A stretch of 6,251 bases of DNA. It comes from Acetobacteraceae bacterium (lineage in GTDB: Bacteria > Pseudomonadota > Alphaproteobacteria > Acetobacterales > Acetobacteraceae). Both the position numbers and the translations under genes were made by a program. Shown piece by piece: positions 1-5,949 of this stretch (position 1 is its first letter; each line of letters begins with the position of its first letter). Under the pieces are notes generated by a model. That model saw nothing but the letters and a program-made list of their open reading frames with translations. It was not told the DNA's origin and made no database searches. The stretch is taken from NCBI GenBank assembly GCA_003164305.1, contig PLSZ01000264.1, positions 1-6,251 on the forward strand, in the 5' to 3' direction.

Positions 1-986
1 ACGTCCTCCAGGCCCTGACGAAGGATTTCGGCCAGCACGACGGTGGTGTCCATGGTGCCGCCGGACGATGAATTATCGCAATGGTCGAGCATGACGACCG
101 GTCCGTCGAGTGCCTTGGCGCGGGCGACGGAGTCCGACAGCGGCTCGGTCTGGAAGGTGAAGGCCTCGCGGTGGGACCAGGCGAAATCCAGCAGACGGGA
201 GACGAGGCGCCGCGCGGCTTCAGGGTCGTTGTCGGTCACCACGACGGCGCTGAGCCCGGCCTGCGAGACGTCGGCGTGCGGGAAGCCGACGAACACGCTG
301 GCGACGAGACATTCGCCGTCACGCTCCATCTTTTCGGCCATCTCCTGCAGGGTTTTGTTGGGCTCGCGGTAGCTGCCTTGCGCCATGACGTGCGGCAGCA
401 TGGGCGCGTTGGCCCAGGCGATGGTGGGTTTGATTTCGTTACGCAGGGTGCGGACGAGCGTGCGGCCGGCGCGCTCCGCGGTCGGGAGATGATCGACGTG
501 GGGATAGGTGCGGTAGCCGGCGATGACGTCGGCTCGGGACACCAGGCCGTCGAAAATATTGGCGTGCATGTCGAGGGAAACGGATAGTTTCGTATCCGGC
601 GCGACGTCCCGGACGCGGCGCAGCAGTTCGCCTTCGGCGTCTTCGTATTGGTTGGTGACCATGGCGCCGTGCAGGTCGAGCATGACGGCGTCCACCGGCT
701 GCTTTCGAAGTTCGTCGGTGATCAGATGGCAGAACAGGTCGAACGCATCGTCATCGACCGGTCCACTGGGTGGCGCGGCTGCCGCGACGGGGAGGACGAT
801 ATCGGCGCCGAGTTCCTCGGCGATGGCGATGTAGCGGCCGAGGCAGCTTGTCGTGCCGCGGTAGAAATCGATCGCGGCCTGACCGGTCAGGAGCGTTTCG
901 CCATCGGGACAAAACCGCGCGACCGGCGTGGCGACGGGGGAAAACGTGTTGGTTTCGTGCGAGACCTTGGCGATCAGGACACGCAT
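1..986 (-). CDS. M81 family (MlrC-like) zinc metallopeptidase, C-terminus outside window
   Basis: Partial gene: the first 328 residues are present and the reading frame is open to the window edge. The family is typified by MlrC (microcystinase C), a zinc-dependent amidohydrolase-like peptidase usually of about 490-500 residues, so roughly the last third is missing. The protein begins MRVLIAKVSHETNTFSP, and the HETNTF box at residues 10-15 is a hallmark of the family. Other landmarks are DLHGAM (104-109), SLDMHAN (137-143), YRTYPHVD (158-165) and DHCDNSSSGGT (301-311), the last near the start of the C-terminal domain. D139, H141 and H163 have the Asp-x-His...His spacing that I recall for the zinc ligands of MlrC. 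There is no signal peptide, so it is probably cytoplasmic. The ATG lies 2 bp after the stop codon of the upstream acyl-CoA dehydrogenase and has no clear Shine-Dalgarno sequence, which suggests translational coupling. Most family members have unknown substrates, so microcystin degradation should not be assumed. Confidence 0.92.
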   Translation of the reverse strand, partial: MRVLIAKVSHETNTFSPVATPVARFCPDGETLLTGQAAIDFYRGTTSCLGRYIAIAEELGADIVLPVAAAAPPSGPVDDDAFDLFCHLITDELRKQPVDAVMLDLHGAMVTNQYEDAEGELLRRVRDVAPDTKLSVSLDMHANIFDGLVSRADVIAGYRTYPHVDHLPTAERAGRTLVRTLRNEIKPTIAWANAPMLPHVMAQGSYREPNKTLQEMAEKMERDGECLVASVFVGFPHADVSQAGLSAVVVTDNDPEAARRLVSRLLDFAWSHREAFTFQTEPLSDSVARAKALDGPVVMLDHCDNSSSGGTMDTTVVLAEILRQGLED

Positions 987-988
987 TT

Positions 989-2107
989 TCAGTAACCCAT
1001 CAGCGAGGCGTAGCGATCGCGGCAGAACGCGGTGTCGCCGAAGGTGGCTCGGGCGACGCGGGCTCGTTTCATGAAAAAGCCGATCTCGTGTTCGTCGGTC
1101 ATGCCGATGCCGCCGTGCATTTGCACGCCTTCGTCGCCGCACAAATCCAGCGTGTCGTTGGCTTTGCCTTTGGCCAGCACGGCGAGGGCGGCGGCGTCGT
1201 TGGTGTTTTCATCCAGCGCGGAACAGGCGGCGACGACGGCGGAGCGGGTGACCTCGACCTCGCAGAACATTTTCGCGGCGCGGTGTTTGAGGGCCTGGAA
1301 GGAGCCGATGGGGACACCGAACTGTTTGCGGTCTTTTAAGTACTGCACGGTGCGTTCGAAGGCCTCGGTGGCGGAGCCGAGCATTTCGGCGGCGAGGCAG
1401 GCGCGGGCTCGGTCGAGCACGCGGTCGAGGATGGCGGCGCCGCCGCCGATCGGGCCAAGCGGTTCGGCGGCGACGTTGTCGAAACGGATGTTCGCGGCGT
1501 TGCGGCTGTCGATCATGATGGTACGCTGGCGGGTGACTCCCCGCGCATTGGCGGGGACAAGAAACAGCGAGATGCCGGCTGGGTCGTTCGGCGCGCCGGA
1601 GGTGCGGGCGGCGATGATCAGCACGTCGGCGACGTGGCCATCGAGGACGAAGGTCTTTTGGCCGGTGATGCGGTTGTTCTCCGCTTTGGTGGCAACGCGG
1701 TGGGGTTGATGCCGGGAACCTTCCTCCAGCGCCAGGGCGAACAGCCGCTCGCCGGCGACGAGTGGCGGCAAATGTTCGGACTTCTGGTCGTCCGATCCCG
1801 CGGCCGACAACAGTGACGCGCCGAGCAACGCTGTCGACACCAGTGCCGACGCCGCCAGTGTTCTTCCCGCGGCCTCCATCACCTGGGCCAGGCCCTGAAG
1901 GCCGAAATCGGCGCCGCCGTGGTCCTCCGGGACGAGAAAACCGGTCCAGCCGAGGTCAGCCATTTCGCGCCAAAGGGGCCGGGAGAAGCCGTCAGGGTCG
2001 TTGGTGTCACGGAGTTTGCGAAGAGCCGTGATCGGCGCGCGTTCCTTGAAGAAGTCGAGCGCGGTGTCGCGGACCATCTGGGAGTCGGAGGAAAGCACCA
2101 AAGGCAT
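989..2107 (-). CDS. Acyl-CoA dehydrogenase family protein, small and probably non-catalytic subunit
   Basis: 372 residues, the usual size for the flavoprotein acyl-CoA dehydrogenase fold: an N-terminal helical domain to about residue 120, a middle beta domain at about 121-225 and a C-terminal four-helix domain. Visible signatures are LGWTGFLVPEDHGGAD (52-67), DRKQFGVPIGSFQALKH (259-275, FAD and dimer contacts) and GVQMHGGIGMT (327-337). The active enzymes use a glutamate either near the C-terminus (MCAD type, YEGT) or on helix G (isovaleryl-CoA dehydrogenase type, LDLER). Here the C-terminal site reads TFGDT, with G357 at the Glu position, and helix G reads LDRAR, with A234 there. Both alignments are by eye. 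It therefore looks like the partner subunit of a heteromeric dehydrogenase, most likely with the large dehydrogenase upstream in the same direction. The ATG is preceded by GAGGA about 9 nt upstream. The alternative is a homomeric enzyme with an unusual base. Confidence 0.93.
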   Translation of the reverse strand: MPLVLSSDSQMVRDTALDFFKERAPITALRKLRDTNDPDGFSRPLWREMADLGWTGFLVPEDHGGADFGLQGLAQVMEAAGRTLAASALVSTALLGASLLSAAGSDDQKSEHLPPLVAGERLFALALEEGSRHQPHRVATKAENNRITGQKTFVLDGHVADVLIIAARTSGAPNDPAGISLFLVPANARGVTRQRTIMIDSRNAANIRFDNVAAEPLGPIGGGAAILDRVLDRARACLAAEMLGSATEAFERTVQYLKDRKQFGVPIGSFQALKHRAAKMFCEVEVTRSAVVAACSALDENTNDAAALAVLAKGKANDTLDLCGDEGVQMHGGIGMTDEHEIGFFMKRARVARATFGDTAFCRDRYASLMGY

Positions 2108-2160
2108 CGATCAAAGTCCTCTATGTCGCGCGGGCCGAGGTGTCGCCACGGCATCGTCAT

Positions 2161-2200
2161 ATCTGTTCTTATCGGCGTTCATCGGCGTGTACCGGCGGTT
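2161..2200 (+). repeat. Decamer-periodic repeat array, left arm
   Basis: Four consecutive 10-bp units read atctgttctt, atcggcgttc, atcggcgtgt and accggcggtt. The core form is ATCNGCGTTC with drift at the edges. Related runs of alternating ATCTGCGT/ATCCGCGT-like units are, in my recollection, scattered through intergenic regions of many high-GC bacteria, but I cannot confirm copy number in this genome. This arm is the approximate inverse of the array at 2255-2294: 2168-2190 can pair with 2255-2277 at 18 of 23 positions, leaving a loop of 64 bases. Confidence 0.7.
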
Positions 2201-2254
2201 GGTTCTTTCCCGGTGCGTGATTGGCGACGCCGCTCTCGCACAAACGCCGAACTT

Positions 2255-2294
2255 AAACACAGATGCACGCGGATAAGAAGAGATGAACGCGGAT
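2255..2294 (-). repeat. Decamer-periodic repeat array, right arm (inverted)
   Basis: Four consecutive 10-bp units on the plus strand read aaacacagat, gcacgcggat, aagaagagat and gaacgcggat. Read on the minus strand they become atccgcgttc, atctcttctt, atccgcgtgc and atctgtgttt. This is the same unit type as the left arm in opposite orientation, so transcription through the gap could form a long imperfect hairpin. It lies 28 bp past the stop codon of the large dehydrogenase, where a hairpin could influence mRNA end formation or stability between the two subunit genes. That role is inference. Confidence 0.7.
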
Positions 2295-2322
2295 GTGTCA
2301 TCGACCAGGATCCGCCTCAGGC

Positions 2323-3513
2323 TCAGTCCGGTAACGCAAGGACACGTTTGGCGATGATGTTGAGTTGGATTTCCGATGTGCCGCCCTCGATCGAATTGGC
2401 TTTGCTGCGCAGCCACTCGCGTGTCAGGCGGATTTCATCGTCGCTGTAGGGTTCGCCTTCCCAGCCCAGTGCGTTGAAGCCTTCGGCGAGGATGAGCATT
2501 TCGTAGCGGGTTTTATTAAGTTCGGTCGCGTGGTATTTAAACATGGCGGACATTGGGCCGGGCGGGGAACCGGCTTCGGCTTCCTCGGCGGCGCGGCGGC
2601 GGGTCAGTTGGAACGCGTGCGCATCCATTGAATAAGTGGCGATGCGGTGGCGCAGTTCGGGATCGGCGATGCGGCCGTTTTCCTCGCCGGCGTATTGTTT
2701 GGCGAGAGCTTCGGGGGTCACTTCGAACTTTTGCGCGGCGCGGGCGCCGATGCCGCCGATACCTTTGCGCTCGTGTTCCAACAGGCGCTTGGCGATGGTC
2801 CAGCCTTTGTTCAATTGGCCGACGAGATGGCTGGCGGGAACGCGGACGTTCTCGAAGAAGGTTTCGCAGAAAACGGATTTGCCGCTGATCAGGCGGATCG
2901 GGTTCGGGCGGACGCCGGGGTCGTCCATGTCGATCAGCAGGAAGCTGATGCCGTCATGCTTTTTCACTGTCGGGTCGGTGCGCACGAGGCAAAAGATCCA
3001 ATCCGACAGATGCGCGTTGGAGGTCCAGATTTTATGGCCGTTGACCAGGAAGTGCTCGCCTTGCAGGACCGCGCGGGTGGAGAGGCTGGCGAGGTCGGAG
3101 CCGGCGCCTGGCTCGGAGTAACCCTGGCACCAACGGATTTCGCCGCGGACGATGTTCGGGATGTGGGCTTGCCGTTGCTCTTCCGTGCCGTATTCGAGCA
3201 GCACGGGACCGAGCATCGACAGGCCCATGCCGCGTAACGGGACGCGGCAGCCGAGGTCTTGCATTTCCTCTTCCAGGATCAGCGCTTCCTCGCCGGATAG
3301 GCCGCCGCCGCCGTACCGTTCCGGCCATGTCGGCGCGGTCCAGCCTTTCTCCGCCATGCGGTCGAGCCAGAGTTTTTGTTCCGGACGCACATAGACAGCG
3401 CGTTTGCCGCCGGCGACCTGCTCTTCCTCGGGCATGCGGGTGCGCATGGCGGGCGGGCAATTGGCTTCGAGCCAGGCTCGGGTTTCCTGGCGGAAGGTGG
3501 TGAGGTCGGTCAT
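2323..3513 (-). CDS. Acyl-CoA dehydrogenase, large and probably catalytic subunit (FadE6/17/26 type)
   Basis: 396 residues with a complete acyl-CoA dehydrogenase fold. It would oxidise an acyl-CoA to the trans-2-enoyl-CoA with FAD and pass electrons to electron-transfer flavoprotein. Motifs in order are GWTAPTWPERYGGGGLSGEE (57-76), WCQGYSEPGAGSDLASL (128-144, flavin and substrate contacts), VNGHKIWTSNAHLSDW (157-172), ENVRVPASHLVG (221-232) and SIEGGTSEIQLNIIAKRVL (374-392). The last motif and the insertions are typical of the FadE6/FadE17/FadE26 group. Helix G reads LLEHERKGIGG, placing E248 at the catalytic-base position used by isovaleryl-CoA dehydrogenase and by ChsE-type enzymes; E376 lies one residue away from the MCAD-type position. 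The start is supported by GGAGG with a 7-nt spacer. It is the first gene of a minus-strand set with the small dehydrogenase and the M81 peptidase, and divergent from an acyl-CoA ligase. The substrate is not readable from sequence; branched, cyclic or steroid-like side chains are possible by analogy. Confidence 0.95.
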   Translation of the reverse strand: MTDLTTFRQETRAWLEANCPPAMRTRMPEEEQVAGGKRAVYVRPEQKLWLDRMAEKGWTAPTWPERYGGGGLSGEEALILEEEMQDLGCRVPLRGMGLSMLGPVLLEYGTEEQRQAHIPNIVRGEIRWCQGYSEPGAGSDLASLSTRAVLQGEHFLVNGHKIWTSNAHLSDWIFCLVRTDPTVKKHDGISFLLIDMDDPGVRPNPIRLISGKSVFCETFFENVRVPASHLVGQLNKGWTIAKRLLEHERKGIGGIGARAAQKFEVTPEALAKQYAGEENGRIADPELRHRIATYSMDAHAFQLTRRRAAEEAEAGSPPGPMSAMFKYHATELNKTRYEMLILAEGFNALGWEGEPYSDDEIRLTREWLRSKANSIEGGTSEIQLNIIAKRVLALPD

Positions 3514-3615
3514 GCGGTTTCCTCCGGCGGTCGCACTGGCAATGTCCCGCGAATATGGTCCTGGTCAAGTCCCCGCGCCTGGTGGCAGAGTGTCGAAAAA
3601 ATCAGGGAGGCTCCA
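3514..3615. promoter_or_regulatory. Divergent promoter region between dehydrogenase and ligase genes
   Basis: These 102 bp separate two divergently transcribed start codons and must contain the promoters for both directions, unless the units start elsewhere. On the minus strand, TTGACC at 3568-3563 is a fair -35 element. A weak -10-like acattg follows after 17 bp at 3545-3540, giving a short leader before 3513. For the plus direction I see no good match. I found no clear palindromic operator of the TetR or GntR kind. Shared control of ligase and dehydrogenases from one region would fit a common catabolic role. Confidence 0.45.
3604..3610 (+). promoter_or_regulatory. Ribosome-binding site that fixes the ligase start
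   Basis: AGGGAGG lies 5 nt before the ATG at 3616. The same frame stays open upstream to 3376, but that extension would overlap the divergent dehydrogenase gene and encodes nothing like the ligase family. The strong site and the family-typical N-terminus (MIPHAFDWIAHHAAARGDR) both point to 3616. Confidence 0.85.
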
Positions 3616-5139
3616 ATGATACCGCATGCTTTCGACTGGATCGCGCATCATGCCGCCGCTCGGGGCGATCGTCTCGCCATGGTCGATCTGCATTCCGGGC
3701 GGCAGTTTACTTACGCGGCGTTTCATGACCGGGTCGGACGCCTCGCGTCCGGGCTGCGGTCGGCGTATGGCGTCGCGCGCGGCGACCGGGTTGGCGTGCT
3801 GGCGCATAACTCGTCCGATCTGTGCGAGATTCAGTTCGCGTGCGGACGGCTCGGCGCGGTGTTCGTGCCGATGAACTGGCGGCTGACGGTGCCGGAACTG
3901 ACGTTCATCGTCGGCGATTGCGAGCCCGTGCTGTTGATCCACGATCCAGAGTTTCAGGACGCCGCGCTGACGCTGGCGGAACGTTGCGGGGTGCGGCATT
4001 TGCTCAGCCGGGAGCCGGAGAACAGCGCTTACGAAAGGCTGATCGCGAGCAGCGCGAACGATGTGGTCGCGGAACCGTTGACCCATGACGATACCGCGAC
4101 GATTCTTTACACCTCAGGCACCACGGGCCATCCGAAGGGCGCGCGGATCACGCATGGCATGCGGTTCTGGCAGACGATCAACCTGACCGGACCGAATCGG
4201 GTGACCGCGGACAGCGTCACGCTCATCACGCTGCCGCAATTTCATGTCGGCGGGTTGGATGTTTACGCCAACCCGTGTTTTCATTTCGGCGGCACGACGC
4301 TGATCATGCGCGGCTACGACCCGGCGGAGACGTTGCGGCTACTGTCCGATCCCGCGGCCGGGGTGACGCTGTATATCGGCGCGCCGGCGCATTTTTTGTT
4401 CATGGCGCAATTGCCAGAATTTGCAACCGTTACGTTCCATGACCGGCTGATCGCGTGCATCGCGGCCGCTCCGGTGCCGTTGCCGCAACTGCGGCAGTGG
4501 GAGGCGCGGGGCCTGCCGCTGCAACAGGCCTGGGGCATGACGGAGACCTGCGGGGTGGGGATCGCGCTGGATCCGGCGGATCGGGTGCGCAAGGCGGGCT
4601 CAGCGGGGAAACCGTGCCTGCATATCGCGACGCGCATCGTGCGGGTCGATGGCTCCGACGCGCCGCCTGGCGAAATGGGAGAGTTGTGGGTGAAGGGGCC
4701 GAGCGTCACGCCGGGCTACTGGAAGAACGACGAGGCGAACCGCACGGCGTTCACCGATGGCTGGCTGCGCACCGGCGACGCGGCGCTGACCGACGACGAG
4801 GGATTTTATTACATCGTCGATCGCTGGAAGGACATGTACATCTCGGGCGGGGAGAACGTTTATCCGGCCGAGGTGGAGGAAGTACTGTTCAGGCTGGAGG
4901 GCGTCGCCGAAGTGGCGATCATCGGCGTTCCCGACGAACGCTGGGGCGAGGTGGGGCGCGCGATCATCTCGGTCCGGCAAGGGTATACGCTGTCGGAGGC
5001 GGACGTGATGCGGCATTGCGACGGCAATCTGGCCCGCTACAAGCAGCCTCGGTCGGTGGTGTTCGTGGAGGCACTGCCGAGAAACGCGACGGGCAAGGTG
5101 CACAAGCCGACGTTACGGAAGCTGCACGGGGAGGCGTAG
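3616..5139 (+). CDS. Acyl-CoA ligase (AMP-forming, FadD-like)
   Basis: 507 residues, normal for a class I adenylate-forming acid:CoA ligase. It activates a carboxylic acid with ATP to an acyl-adenylate and then to the acyl-CoA. All core motifs are intact: the P-loop TSGTTGHPKG (166-175), GMTE (307-310), TGD (386-388), the hinge and A8 region DRWKDMYISGGENVYP (402-417), and the C-terminal NATGKVHK (490-497) with the adenylation lysine K494. QFHVGGLD between the first two is also typical of FadD-like members. No signal peptide or membrane segment is seen. It is transcribed away from the paired acyl-CoA dehydrogenases, so it plausibly supplies their CoA thioester substrate. Whether the acid is a medium or long chain fatty acid, an aromatic acid or a ring-bearing acid cannot be told by eye. 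Its stop codon is separated by only 2 bp from that of the convergent small gene on the other strand. Confidence 0.94.
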   Translation: MIPHAFDWIAHHAAARGDRLAMVDLHSGRQFTYAAFHDRVGRLASGLRSAYGVARGDRVGVLAHNSSDLCEIQFACGRLGAVFVPMNWRLTVPELTFIVGDCEPVLLIHDPEFQDAALTLAERCGVRHLLSREPENSAYERLIASSANDVVAEPLTHDDTATILYTSGTTGHPKGARITHGMRFWQTINLTGPNRVTADSVTLITLPQFHVGGLDVYANPCFHFGGTTLIMRGYDPAETLRLLSDPAAGVTLYIGAPAHFLFMAQLPEFATVTFHDRLIACIAAAPVPLPQLRQWEARGLPLQQAWGMTETCGVGIALDPADRVRKAGSAGKPCLHIATRIVRVDGSDAPPGEMGELWVKGPSVTPGYWKNDEANRTAFTDGWLRTGDAALTDDEGFYYIVDRWKDMYISGGENVYPAEVEEVLFRLEGVAEVAIIGVPDERWGEVGRAIISVRQGYTLSEADVMRHCDGNLARYKQPRSVVFVEALPRNATGKVHKPTLRKLHGEA

Positions 5140-5141
5140 GG

Positions 5142-5405
5142 TTATTTCACGCCGGCCTGGGGGGCGTCCTGAATGTCAAAGCGGCGCAGGGTGTCCCACA
5201 ACGGACGCGCCATCCAAATGTTATATTTTGTATCGAATTCCAGGACGGCTTCGACCTCAAGCTCCTCGTTGTCATAAAGGGTGACCTGGAGGTCGTCGTG
5301 GAGCTTATCCGCGATAGGCCGAATGTCGCTCAACGATCCCGGGATGCCAAGATCGTAACGACCATCATTGTCTCCCTCGTTGCCGTCGAAGTAAATGCGG
5401 TACAT
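5142..5405 (-). CDS. Small acidic protein of unknown function
   Basis: I do not recognise this protein. With the start chosen here it has 87 residues beginning MYRIYFDGNEGDNDGRYDLG, with 19 Asp/Glu against 9 Lys/Arg, no signal peptide and no membrane segment. Alternating hydrophobic and charged residues at about 39-58 (LQVTLYDNEELEVEAVLEFD) suggest beta strands, followed by a tryptophan-bearing stretch (YNIWMARPLWDTLRRFD, 61-77). The composition is protein-like rather than that of a random antisense frame in GC-rich DNA. The start is uncertain: the frame opens at 5567 (141 residues) and another ATG lies at 5423 (93 residues). The ATG at 5405 has GAGGAA about 10 nt upstream, whereas the two longer starts lack a visible ribosome-binding site, and the extra N-terminal sequence is arginine/alanine-rich and less convincing. 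It converges on the ligase gene with 2 bp between stops. Confidence 0.6.
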   Translation of the reverse strand: MYRIYFDGNEGDNDGRYDLGIPGSLSDIRPIADKLHDDLQVTLYDNEELEVEAVLEFDTKYNIWMARPLWDTLRRFDIQDAPQAGVK

Positions 5406-5415
5406 CGAAGGCCGG

Positions 5416-5421
5416 TTCCTC
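5416..5421 (-). promoter_or_regulatory. Candidate ribosome-binding site for the small acidic protein
   Basis: GAGGAA read on the minus strand lies 10 nt before the ATG at 5405. The spacing is on the long side, so it supports the shortest start but does not prove it. Confidence 0.4.
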
Positions 5422-5423
5422 AT

Positions 5424-5949
5424 TTGCTCGGGTTCGGATTGCGTAACCTGGTAAACAGCGAGCTGAGCAATAACGCGTGTTCCGGCGGCAAGGGATAAGG
5501 CGCCACCACGGTCGCACGATACACACCTTGTCCCGGCGTTGGGAACACCAAATCGAAGCCGTGCCATTGCAGCGCGTTAAGAGTTGTCACGCTGATCCAG
5601 GTGTGGGAACCGCGCGGCGCGCGCCAGTTCTTCGATCGAGAGCCCAGGGGCTGACCGGACTGAAAAGCCTGTCAGGCCATGAACGTCGCGGTGCGGCCTG
5701 GTGCCGGCGATCAGTGGACCGGGCCGCGCCAGTCCCGCCCTGACAACATAATGTTTCTCGTCTTGTCCCACGTCCTGTCCTACCGGGTCTCGCGCCACAT
5801 CCGCCCTCACCTCACCTGCGGCCAATGAACCGCATGTCCGTTAACAGCCGGTGAATTCGGCGATGGGAACCCCGGCCGGCGGCGGCGAAGCTTGTGCGCG
5901 AAGGGTCATTCCTCCATAAGCCGCGTCGTTCTCTCCCCATGAGGTCTCG
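5424..5949. other. Long stretch without a convincing gene
   Basis: About 526 bp between the small minus-strand gene and the foldase gene. I see no tRNA, no recognisable protein family and no transposon ends. Open frames on the minus strand at 5577-5825 and 5812-6135 have arginine/glycine-rich translations with no family signature, and the second overlaps the foldase gene. Minor sequence features are an imperfect 12-bp tandem repeat at 5759-5782 (cgtcttgtccca then cgtcctgtccta), a 10-bp GC palindrome at 5616-5625 and a 7-bp inverted pair at 5670-5676 and 5739-5745. A weak sigma-70-like pair, ttgtgc at 5892-5897 and cataag at 5915-5920 with 17 bp between, could drive the foldase gene. The segment must also carry the promoter of the small minus-strand gene. 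Confidence 0.5.

Larger units (their letters stand above)
2108..2322. other. Intergenic gap between the two dehydrogenase genes, carrying repeats
   Basis: These 215 bp separate two genes that otherwise look like one transcription unit. I see no convincing protein-coding gene here: the open frames crossing it are extensions of antisense frames and lack family signatures. The gap is mainly occupied by two short arrays with 10-bp periodicity in inverted orientation (annotated separately) around a 54-bp centre. The segment next to 2107 supplies the ribosome-binding site of the small dehydrogenase on the minus strand. No T-rich hairpin typical of an intrinsic terminator is evident. Confidence 0.6.

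Noticed and set aside
1..986. Calling the M81 gene a microcystin-degradation gene (mlrC)
   Set aside because: The family is broad, and no mlrA, mlrB or mlrD partner is visible; only family membership is supported.
81..995. Long plus-strand open frames across the first kilobase
   Set aside because: They are antisense shadows of the M81 gene, whose minus-strand translation carries clear family motifs throughout.
2161..2294. CRISPR array
   Set aside because: The units are contiguous 10-bp repeats without spacers and occur in inverted orientation, unlike CRISPR repeats.
2647..3237. A 196-residue plus-strand open frame
   Set aside because: It lies wholly antisense to the large dehydrogenase and reflects GC-rich codon structure; no recognisable domain.
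3376..3615. Upstream in-frame extension of the ligase (80 extra residues)
   Set aside because: It runs antisense through the start of the large dehydrogenase, has no ligase-like sequence, and a strong ribosome-binding site sits just before the ATG at 3616.
4455..5498. A 347-residue plus-strand frame through the ligase 3' half and beyond
   Set aside because: It is out of frame with the intact ligase, is Arg/Gly-rich with low-complexity character, and also crosses the small minus-strand gene.
5577..5825. An 82-residue minus-strand frame in the long spacer
   Set aside because: I recognise no family in it, it shows no clear ribosome-binding site, and its composition resembles random GC-rich sequence; a real gene is not excluded.
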